DNA of 64,000 bases from Acidobacteriaceae bacterium (lineage in GTDB: Bacteria; Acidobacteriota; Terriglobia; Terriglobales; Acidobacteriaceae). Within the stretch, counting starts at the first letter, position 1, and each line of letters opens with the position of its first letter. Both the position numbers and the translations under genes were made by a program. The DNA lies in contig PLCS01000008.1 in NCBI GenBank assembly GCA_003134855.1, positions 579,421 through 643,420 on the forward strand, written 5' to 3'. Below, one piece after another: positions 58,501 to 64,000 of the stretch. Below the pieces are notes generated by a model. The model had not been told where the DNA came from. It did not search any database and was given only the letters and a program-made list of their open reading frames with translations.

Positions 58501-58812
58501 AAGCCCCCCAGCCGGTTCCTGATAGAGCGCAAAGGACATCTCAACTGTCCTCCCAGTCGCCTCAGGTGCACTCCCCATCCAGCGGACGATGTTCACCGTC
58601 GAAGCCGAGCCGGCGACTGCGGAAGCATCCGTGTCAGCGCTCTGAGCGCCAGCGGGCAGAGCCATGGCAACAGCCAATATGGAGAACGACGCGCCGAGAG
58701 CCCAGAAGAATGTCGATTTCCATGCTGTGCGGTTGAACCGTAGCCATTTCTGGATCGGCTCGAAAGCTCCATTAAGGTTAATAAATGAGCGGATACCGAT
58801 AAATGTAGCCAT
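55522..58812 (-). CDS. Large exported protein: tail-fibre-like repeats plus parallel beta-helix
   Basis: A 1096-residue secreted protein. A long basic N-region and signal segment (about 35-57, ending PAGAQS) is followed by an Ig-like or collar domain (60-200, ending AVPYAFKSMDAETLDG, as in tail-fibre heads). Two imperfect repeats of about 170 residues follow (each: T-PAT-LDVNGASTLRGAVSL, QNFVWQA, SPNGQITFAQGQ). Between them are TANGGTGAATPAAALANL motifs typical of phage tail fibres. The last 420 residues form a right-handed beta-helix (NSNVTLRCEQGA, SNDNTVAENRFYGF). GGGGGAGG precedes the ATG by 6 nt. It may bind or cleave the surface polysaccharide; no catalytic site is certain. Confidence 0.82.
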   Translation of the reverse strand: MATFIGIRSFINLNGAFEPIQKWLRFNRTAWKSTFFWALGASFSILAVAMALPAGAQSADTDASAVAGSASTVNIVRWMGSAPEATGRTVEMSFALYQEPAGGLALWSETQPVKVGTDGRYTVLLGATSAEGLSQTLFRAGEARWIEARPIQAQLNAASVGDAVDETANATPPARSLLAAVPYAFKSMDAETLDGRAANDYVTREDLQSILASQVQAISSKATSSSDGIYPLPIVRTPLPILGTTTSSSGGTAFTGAGTSGFLPLWIGLTTLGNSMIAESGTNVGIGTNTPATILDVNGASTLRGAVSLLAAAATLTAGVNSPGLQLGASTYSSASNAAVPQNFVWQAQSTANNTTSPSANLALLFGSGTATSAPTGLAIAPSGQVTFAQGQTFPGAGTIIGITTGPGLTGGGSSGNVTLALSGPVSTANGGTGAATPAAALANLDGISSTKTTLQTLAGPLSGSSIGIATTMPATPLDVNGASTLRGAVSLPASTATANRGADSPPLQLGASSYSSVNSSAVTQNFVWQAVNAGNDSVSPTANLKLLFGAGTTAPASTGLSISPNGQITFAQGQMFPGTSLTSGGSTGGSGTISGVVAGAGLTGGGSIGNVTLALSMPISAANGGTGAATAAGALANLGGQASLAPTVQLPGGTQPAGTLAAQLVASGPNATIILPANYRETVTASITLANSNVTLRCEQGAQLLLGANVALLRITANGAKMSGCNLNQNGFISALIVIASSSTSSSGVSLTGNTITCGSIPFCVHAWNTTHFVFVENTVTAGSTPLLLSGVMTGFQIDHNSITVAGAGTETTGIQYWPAVAGVAPIGGHVGWNLIHSAGPNGNCITGGGYNKNTITGGLTWGNGDVIEGNQCWADTPIEFCYSMVVEQGATVRDNSCYANGNALLAGWELPFAHGMLFEANKCYGCQNVTQDAWFDNDSNDNTVAENRFYGFAQYAINIEGSAVPAPNVEATEDRNRVFGNVIQFSNDNSNSAAITFRTDNSGTSEVANNKVYNNEVLGYTTQAHSTGFLLEASASVTRNFTLRGNTWQNLAFAYDYGRYVTSGSAGSATYSDETFDNVTNILHSGSINLTQAQ

Positions 58813-59109
58813 TGTGAACCTCCCCCAACAAGGCAGGCCAGTGGAATCGTGCTGGGGCCTTTCATTCCTTGTCTACCTCTCATTCATCGGCTTGGTTGGC
58901 CATTTGCTGATGAGACGCTTCAAACCGAAGTAATATGGCCGTCCAGAATTAAGAATCTCTAATCTACCGGGAGTTCCCCCGGCTCTGACAGGGAGGCAGT
59001 CAGACTTTGAGAATTCCGGGAGTGTATCCCATGCTTTTGCTTTTGCGGCAGCCCATTGTTCAGCGAACTTCGTGTTGTTGCAGTTGTTTTTGCTTTTCAA
59101 CAGTTGCGA

Positions 59110-59391
59110 TCAGGCCCCTTTGAGGGGCCAGCAACCGTAAAGCCTCCGGCTCTGCCGGAGGATACTTACTTCCTGTTCATCAAACCTGCGCCACCATATA
59201 CTGACCGTTTGAATACAGGCATGCACTTCCGCGGCAATGGTGGTAGCGGTCAGCCCATCGGAAGCACGTAATACAATCCGCGCGCGCATCGAAAGAGCTT
59301 GAGCGGTCTTCCTTCTCCGCGTCCAGCCCTGCAACGTCGAGCGCTGCTCCTGGCTCAGTTTCAACTCCGGCAATCGGCGTCCTCTTCTCAT
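59110..59391 (-). pseudogene. IS630-type transposase N-terminal fragment
   Basis: The minus strand encodes RRGRRLPELKLSQEQRSTL and AQALSMRARIVLRASDGLT, then ATTIAAEVHACIQTVSIWWRRF, the HTH domain of IS630-family transposases. The frame loses family resemblance after about residue 75, and the DDE domain is absent. Two GC-rich hairpins (59113-59130 and 59143-59161) lie at its 3' end. Confidence 0.65.
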
Positions 59392-59460
59392 GACCTCGTT
59401 CCTGTCATGTTAGAAGCCTCTCGCTGAAATATGTTTAATGAATTAATGACTCAGGGCTCT

Positions 59461-60358
59461 AGAACCCGTCCGATAAATACCTGAGGACGGATTTCGCTTG
59501 TATTTTCAGGTTGATAGCGGTATAAAGGAGGTGGCGCTGGCGATGCTGCGAAACTACATATGCGGGCACGGGGCGAAGTGACGGATGCCGAATGGGTGAT
59601 TGTGGAGCCGTGGTTGCAGTTTCCGCGGCGGGCTGACGGGCGGGGTCGTCCGCCGGCAGAGACGCGGGCGGTGTTGAACGGGGTGCTGTGGATTCTGCGC
59701 ACCGGAGCACAGTGGCGGGAGTTGCCGGAGAAGTATCCGCCGTACCAGACCGTGCACGGGCGCTACCAACAGTGGGTTCGTTCCGGCCAGTTGGGGAAGG
59801 CGCTGCGCGCGTTGGCCGAGAAGTTGCGCGAGGAAGGCAAGCTGGAGCTGGAAGAAGACTTCATCGACGGCAGCTTCGCGGCGGCCAAAAAGGGGGCCTC
59901 GCGGTGGGAAAGACCAAGCGGGGCAAAGGGACAAAAATTATGGCCATCGCCGCGGGAAACAGCGTTCCTGTGGCTGTCACGATAGACTCGGCCTCGCCGC
60001 ACGAGTCCCAGCTCGTCGATGAAACGCTCTCGGCCAGTTTCCTCGACGAACTGGCGGCGCGGCTGATCGGCGACAAGGCGTACGATTCCGACCCGCTGGA
60101 CCGGCATTTGGAAGATGAGTATGGCATTGAGATGATCGCACCCAACCGGAAGAACCGCAGCCGGACGCAGGACGGCAGAAGATTGCGCCGTTACAAACGC
60201 CGCTGGGTCGTGGAGCGGCTATTCGCCTGGCTGCAATGGTTCCGCAGATTGGTTAGGCGCTACGAATTTCATGCCGAAAACTTCCTCGGCATGGTCCGCC
60301 TCGGCTGCATGAAGATCATGCTGAGGTTCCTATGATGCGTATTTATCGGACCAGTTCT
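59461..60358. mobile_element. IS5-family (IS427-like) insertion sequence, apparently intact
   Basis: Terminal inverted repeats AGAACCCGTCCGATAAATAC (59461-59480) and its near complement ending AGTTCT (60339-60358) match at 18 of 20 positions. They enclose about 0.9 kb with one two-frame transposase. A TA on each side could be the short target duplication common in this group. It is inserted about 50 nt upstream of the wecC start, so wecC may now depend on read-through from the element or on a promoter in its right end. Confidence 0.85.
59560..60335 (+). CDS. IS5-family transposase made by -1 frameshifting
   Basis: The first frame (59560-59985) carries VTDAEWVIVEPWL, WRELPEKYPPYQTVHGRYQQW and the first catalytic Asp in FIDGSF. 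The second frame (read up to 60335) carries AVGKTKRGKGTKIM, GDKAYDSD with the second Asp, and WVVERLFAWL with the Glu. At 59887-59896 the run CAAAAAGGGGG is a slippery site: a -1 slip joins AAAKK to GGLAVGKTK, restoring the normal family sequence. The two-frame design is usual in IS427-group elements, so this is not a mutation. Confidence 0.82.
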
Positions 60359-60407
60359 AATGCCTACAGCCGTACCTGAGGCATTTACCGATTGCGAGGA
60401 TAAGAAA

Positions 60408-61754
60408 ATGACAACCCCGGTCGCAACCCAGTTGATGACACTCAAGAATACGATTGGTTCCCGCGAAGCCCGCATTGGCATTGTCGGCATGGGCTATGTA
60501 GGCTTACCGCTTGCACTGCTGTTCAGCGAGGAGCGTTTCGCAATTACCGGCTTTGATATAGATGCCTTCAAGGTTGACACGCTGAATAGGGGCGGGTCAT
60601 ACATTGTTCGCATTCCAGGGAACGAGATCCAGTTAGCCCGGAAGAACGGGTTTCAGGCAACAGCGGACTATAGCAGGATCGGGCAGATGGACGTCGTCAT
60701 CATCTGCGTGCCGACGCCCCTGAACGAGCATCATGAGCCTGACCTTAGTTTCGTAACCGGCACTGTGAAAGCCATGGCGCCTTATCTACGGCAAGGACAG
60801 CTCATTATCCTCGAAAGCACCACCTATCCGGGCACTACGGAGGAGGTTGTTATCCCGCTGCTGGAACAGGGGAATCCTTCGGGACTGCGGGTAGCGCGCG
60901 ACGCTGTGAGTCCCGGGTTCTATGTTGCGTTCTCTCCCGAGCGTGAAGATCCAGGTAACGATACGGTCGCACGGCGCGATATCCCCAAGGTCGTGGGCGG
61001 TTGTGGACCGGTGGCGCAGGAGTTGGCGTCCGCTGTTTACGCGACAATCTTCAATCGCACGGTCCAGGTCTCATCGCCTGCCGTGGCGGAGATGACCAAG
61101 CTGCTTGAAAATATCTACCGCTGCGTCAACATCGCAATGGTCAACGAGCTAAAACAGCTCTGCATGCGCATGGGAATCGATCTGTGGGAGGTTATCGACG
61201 CAGCCAAGACGAAACCCTTCGGGTTCCATGCCTTTTATCCTGGACCTGGTCTTGGCGGCCACTGCATCCCCATTGATCCGTTCTATCTCTCGTGGAAGGC
61301 CAAGGAGTTCGATTTCCGAACGCGTTTCATTGAGTTGGCCGGCGAGATCAATGCCGACATGCCGTATTTCGTGGTCGAGAACGTAATAGAAGCCATGAGC
61401 CAACGCGGCAAGGCGCTCAAGGGCGCACGTGTGCTGGTCCTTGGGCTGGCTTACAAGCGCGATATTGACGACCTGCGCGAATCGCCTTCACTTACCATCA
61501 TCGAATTGCTGCAACAGCGCGGGGCGCTGGTTGAGTATAATGACCCGTTCTTTGCGACTGTCGGTAAGGGACGCAAATATGCGCTCAATATGAGCAGCAC
61601 GCCGCTGGAGAGTGTCCCTCTTTTTGATTGCGTGGTAATCGTGACGGATCACTCTCAATACGACTACGCGACGATCGTGGAGAATGCCAAACTCGTGGTG
61701 GATACGCGCAACGCGACCAAGGGAATCTCAGCTACGAATATTGTGCGGTGTTGA
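60408..61754 (+). CDS. wecC: UDP-N-acetyl-D-mannosamine dehydrogenase-type nucleotide-sugar dehydrogenase
   Basis: A 448-residue UDP-sugar 6-dehydrogenase. NAD motif GIVGMGYVGLPLA, catalytic Cys286 in GGHCIPIDPFYL, and LGLAYKRDIDDLRESPS are present. It is closest in pattern to WecC/WbpA-type enzymes that oxidise UDP-HexNAc. With wecB at 51492 this gives UDP-ManNAcA, but UDP-GlcNAc as substrate cannot be excluded. ATG 60408 has GCGAGGA upstream. The frame is open to an ATG at 60360 that touches the right end of the IS5 element. Confidence 0.9.
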   Translation: MTTPVATQLMTLKNTIGSREARIGIVGMGYVGLPLALLFSEERFAITGFDIDAFKVDTLNRGGSYIVRIPGNEIQLARKNGFQATADYSRIGQMDVVIICVPTPLNEHHEPDLSFVTGTVKAMAPYLRQGQLIILESTTYPGTTEEVVIPLLEQGNPSGLRVARDAVSPGFYVAFSPEREDPGNDTVARRDIPKVVGGCGPVAQELASAVYATIFNRTVQVSSPAVAEMTKLLENIYRCVNIAMVNELKQLCMRMGIDLWEVIDAAKTKPFGFHAFYPGPGLGGHCIPIDPFYLSWKAKEFDFRTRFIELAGEINADMPYFVVENVIEAMSQRGKALKGARVLVLGLAYKRDIDDLRESPSLTIIELLQQRGALVEYNDPFFATVGKGRKYALNMSSTPLESVPLFDCVVIVTDHSQYDYATIVENAKLVVDTRNATKGISATNIVRC

Positions 61755-61818
61755 CAGATGGTTCGAGATCGAGTTCCGGCCAATCAGCATAGTGCGGAGA
61801 GTCGACTCTTTGTGCCTG

Positions 61819-62166
61819 TCATGGCACCCATAGCGTTCTGCAACTTCCAACTGCGGAAGCCTGTGCTGGCGCGATGCTGCTGACGAATTGTACTGGACGT
61901 ACACGATTCACCACGGGCCGCGGCTGTGCAGGCTGCCGCTCCATTCCGCGGCGACGATTGCAATACTTGTCCAGAGCCACAACCGATAAACCATGCTGCG
62001 CACAAATGGCCTGCCGCGTAAAACCGCTCCGCCCAAACTCCAACACAAGACGATCAGCCTCAACACGGCTCCGGCGACGACGCCTACAACCCCACCTGAT
62101 TCTCTCATGCATACAATCCATCACAGACAAAACTCGATGAACAGATGTGGTTGTCAGCTGGAGCAC
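61819..62166 (-). pseudogene. IS66-type accessory (TnpA-like) fragment
   Basis: A minus-strand frame contains SRVEADRLVLEFGRSGFTR and QAICAQHGLSVVALDKYCNRR, the helix-turn-helix pattern of the small IS66 accessory protein. Flanking residues have no family resemblance, and no IS66 transposase follows. Confidence 0.5.
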
Positions 62167-62199
62167 GGTCTACTATGAGCCGCGCCCGAACTCAACCGA

Positions 62200-62345
62200 G
62201 GATCTTTGGCGGATGCGGCTGTTCTGTCGCTTCGATACCATCACCAAGGTTTATGCCGACGGCGGCTACACGGGTCCGCTGATCGGCTGGGCCAAAGAGA
62301 TGTTCGGCTACGCCCTGGAGATCGTAAAACGCAACGATCATTGCT
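62200..62345 (+). pseudogene. IS5-family transposase fragment, plus strand
   Basis: The plus strand encodes [22 protein letters not shown] and [11 protein letters not shown], the region around the second catalytic Asp of IS5-type transposases. It stops abruptly where homologous sequence continues on the opposite strand. Confidence 0.6.
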
Positions 62346-62451
62346 TCTGCCGAGGTGTGTCTCAATTCGTAGTCTTTGCTGAGACGGCGTGACCAGTTCA
62401 GCCATGCAAAGGTGCGTTCGACGATCCAGCGCTTGGGCAGAACCCGGAACA
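62345..62451 (-). pseudogene. IS5-family transposase C-terminal fragment, minus strand
   Basis: Read on the minus strand, this interval encodes [21 protein letters not shown] and [14 protein letters not shown], with the catalytic Glu of IVERTFAWL. It is exactly the part missing after the plus-strand fragment, but inverted. Just beyond it, the plus strand again reads [13 protein letters not shown], a typical IS5 transposase C-terminus. Confidence 0.6.
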
Positions 62452-62792
62452 GGTATTGATCTACATCGCCTTCGCGCCTATGCTCCTCAGGCGATTGCAG
62501 TAGTTTTTAGACAGATTCTTAGGTGTCATCCGCTGACGTTCACGATATGTCCTCGGAATTCCGAGAAAAATCAGCGGGTGAACGTCACATTTACGCGCAG
62601 CAGCATATCATGGTGTTGATTATGGTGTGGGAAATGGCCGTGGTGCTGATAATGGTGTGACGCTAAAACCAGCATGAATAAAGGGGAAACACCACTTTGA
62701 GGACCATTGTAAAAATTGTTCTTGACTCTCTAGGACTCGTTTAGGCTTCTTGGTGTTTCTGTAAGTAGTTAACAATACTATACTTATCTATT

Positions 62793-62829
62793 TTGGGAGG
62801 CTGACGTTCTGCCGCTGATCTACTCCCGC
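62793..62829 (-). tRNA. Partial tRNA-Gly(CCC): 5' half only
   Basis: The minus strand has GCGGGAGTAGATCAGCGGCA, then GAACGTCAGCCTCCCAA, that is, acceptor 5' strand, D arm and anticodon arm up to the loop (anticodon CCC). It matches the intact tRNA-Gly at 33633-33669 in 34 of 37 positions. One difference breaks a D-stem pair. The 3' half is absent, so it is not a functional tRNA. Confidence 0.8.
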
Positions 62830-62839
62830 TTCAGACAGA

Positions 62840-62845
62840 ATTATA
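62840..62845 (-). promoter_or_regulatory. -10 box of the truncated tRNA-Gly
   Basis: The minus strand reads TATAAT, ending 10 nt before the 5' end of the partial tRNA, ideal spacing for a tRNA promoter. A weak -35 (TTCGTC) is 17 nt further upstream. It suggests this copy once was the 5' part of an expressed tRNA gene. Confidence 0.5.
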
Positions 62846-62996
62846 CCTCGCGGAATTCACAGGACGAAATCTGGCTTGGTTATGCGGCGGATCACGACCG
62901 CCTCTTGAGGACATGGAGGCGTTGTAGGATCGCCGTGACCCGCTATCCGATCAGTAGCCTGCGGATAGTGCGCTTCGGCAGCGGCCACTCTTTAGA

Positions 62997-64000
62997 TCAG
63001 CCCGCATTCCCCAGCACCGACTCGTAATAGCGCACGTAATGCGGCACAACCAGCGACGAGCAGAAGCGCTTCTGCGCCGTCTTGCGCCCCGCCAGGCGCA
63101 TCGCTTCCAGGCGGTCGCGGTCCTTCAGCAGGCTGACCACTCCGGCGGCCATGGCCTCCACATCTCCCACTGGGTAGAGCAGTCCCGTCACGCCGTCGTC
63201 GATCAACTCGGGCACGCCGCCCACCCGCGTGGCAATCGACGGAACCTTGCAGGCCATCGCCTCCAGAGCCGCCAGGCCAAAGGACTCCAGCTCGCTGGGC
63301 ATCACCATCAGATCGGCCAGCGGCAACAGCTCGTTGACCCGCTCCTGCTTGCCGAGAAAGTGAACGCGACACTGGATTCCCAGGTCGTGCGCCAGCCACT
63401 CGGCGGCCGAGCGCTCCGGCCCGTCGCCCACCAGCACCAGTTGCGCGGGTAGCTCGCGCTGCACCTGGGCGAAGACCTTCACCACATCCACCACCCGCTT
63501 CACCGGCCTGAAGTTGGACAGATGCATCAGGATCGCCTCTTCCGGTTTGGCCAGGCGCAGCCGCGCCTTGGCCCGCGCGGCCTCATCCTTGATGGGCACA
63601 TACTCGTTGCAGTTGACGAAGTTGGGAATCACCTCGATGGGCCGCGTGATGCCGAAGTGCTTCAGCGTCTCCTCCTTCAGATAGCTGGAGATGCTGGTCA
63701 CTCCGTCGCTCTCCTGAATGGCGTAGCGAGTGATGGGCAGGTAGCCGCGGTCCATGCCCACCAGCGTGATGTCGGTGCCGTGCAGCGTGGTGACAAAGGG
63801 CAACCGCATCCCGCGCGAGGCCAGCATCTGCCGCGCCAGCAGCGCGCTCACCGAGTGCGGAATGGCATAATGCACGTGCAGCAGATCCAGCGAATACAGC
63901 TCGGCGATCTCGGCCATCCGCGAGGCCAGCGCCAGATCGTAGGGCGGGAACTCGAAGAGCGGGTAACTGGAGACAGGAACCTCGTGATAGAGGATGCCGT
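62997..64000 (-). CDS. bshA: N-acetyl-alpha-D-glucosaminyl L-malate synthase BshA (5' end outside window)
   Basis: A GT4 enzyme for the first step of bacillithiol synthesis, joining GlcNAc from UDP-GlcNAc to L-malate. The part visible before the first ATG (63998-63918) encodes [21 protein letters not shown], the conserved BshA N-terminus, so the gene continues past the window edge and the ATG at 63917 is internal. Further signatures are [41 protein letters not shown] and [18 protein letters not shown] with the E-x7-E pair. Codon usage is GC-rich and core-like, in contrast to the debris upstream. Confidence 0.93.
   Translation of the reverse strand, partial: GILYHEVPVSSYPLFEFPPYDLALASRMAEIAELYSLDLLHVHYAIPHSVSALLARQMLASRGMRLPFVTTLHGTDITLVGMDRGYLPITRYAIQESDGVTSISSYLKEETLKHFGITRPIEVIPNFVNCNEYVPIKDEAARAKARLRLAKPEEAILMHLSNFRPVKRVVDVVKVFAQVQRELPAQLVLVGDGPERSAAEWLAHDLGIQCRVHFLGKQERVNELLPLADLMVMPSELESFGLAALEAMACKVPSIATRVGGVPELIDDGVTGLLYPVGDVEAMAAGVVSLLKDRDRLEAMRLAGRKTAQKRFCSSLVVPHYVRYYESVLGNAG

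Larger units (their letters stand above)
33633..62829. mobile_element. Probable ancient integrative island carrying the polysaccharide locus
   Basis: The 37-nt 5' half of tRNA-Gly (anticodon loop to 5' end) is present twice in the same orientation, at 33633-33669 in the intact tRNA and at 62793-62829 alone, 34 of 37 bases identical. Immediately inside the left copy lies a frameshifted tyrosine-recombinase gene, and the right copy adjoins transposase debris. This is the layout expected for an element inserted into a tRNA gene and then immobilised. The boundaries and single-event origin are inference; many inner genes may have been exchanged later. Confidence 0.5.

Noticed and set aside
59560-60335. 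Reading the IS5 transposase as a frameshifted pseudogene
   Set aside because: The break lies at a textbook slippery site, both halves are intact and the inverted repeats are well kept.
62598-62665. Imperfect ATGGTGTTGATTATGGTGTG-like repeats as a CRISPR or tandem array
   Set aside because: Only about two degenerate copies, with no regular spacing or spacers. No CRISPR array was seen anywhere in the window.
62793-62829. A second functional tRNA-Gly
   Set aside because: The 3' half, T arm and acceptor partner strand are missing.
62997-63917. ATG at 63917 as the true start of bshA
   Set aside because: Codons upstream to the window edge encode the conserved BshA N-terminus, so the gene continues beyond the window.

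Overview
The window looks like a high-GC Acidobacteriota (Terriglobia-type) chromosome. This is inferred from gene content: a group 3d HoxEFUYH hydrogenase, large IPT/TIG surface proteins, TPR plus PD40 proteins, a BshA bacillithiol-type glycosyltransferase, an UpxY-type NusG paralogue and an acidobacterial-style exopolysaccharide locus. No rRNA or other marker is present to fix the taxon.

Layout. 1-5602 (+): hoxEFUYH with the endopeptidase gene hoxW. 5571-6872 (-): aroA. 7100-9958 (+): a large exported PD40/TPR protein with a CxxCH site. 10105-14497 (-): slipin, NfeD protease, an AT-rich orphan membrane gene and a TPR lipoprotein-assembly-like protein. 14852-18538 (+): an IPT/TIG repeat surface protein. 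18635-20629 (-): a GT39-type transferase and a DUF3467 protein. 20737-20821: tRNA-Leu(TAG), followed by a nested-palindrome element. 21268-24161 (+): universal stress protein and P3A-type proton ATPase. 24224-33424 (-): a four-gene RND efflux operon (adaptor, two different pumps, outer-membrane channel). 33595-33669 (-): tRNA-Gly(CCC).

33670-62830 is a polysaccharide locus with the marks of an old integrative island. An integrase pseudogene sits beside the intact tRNA-Gly. A second, 37-nt copy of the 5' half of that tRNA, still preceded by a TATAAT box, marks the other end. Inside are regulators (LuxR-type with a degenerate receiver, PilZ, UpxY), a Wzz/BY-kinase, Wza export protein, Wzx-like flippase, Wzy/ligase-like protein, acyltransferases, methyltransferases, sugar epimerases, glycosyltransferases, a YdjC deacetylase, and the WecB-WecG-WecC set that would make and transfer UDP-ManNAcA. 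It also contains several gene remnants, an intact IS5-family element just upstream of wecC, and a graveyard of IS630, IS66 and IS5 fragments. The window ends in the 5'-truncated (by the window edge) bshA gene.

Functionally, the left half covers hydrogen-dependent NAD(H) redox chemistry and envelope functions, the middle covers efflux and stress, and the right third builds and exports a surface polysaccharide that probably contains N-acetylmannosaminuronate.
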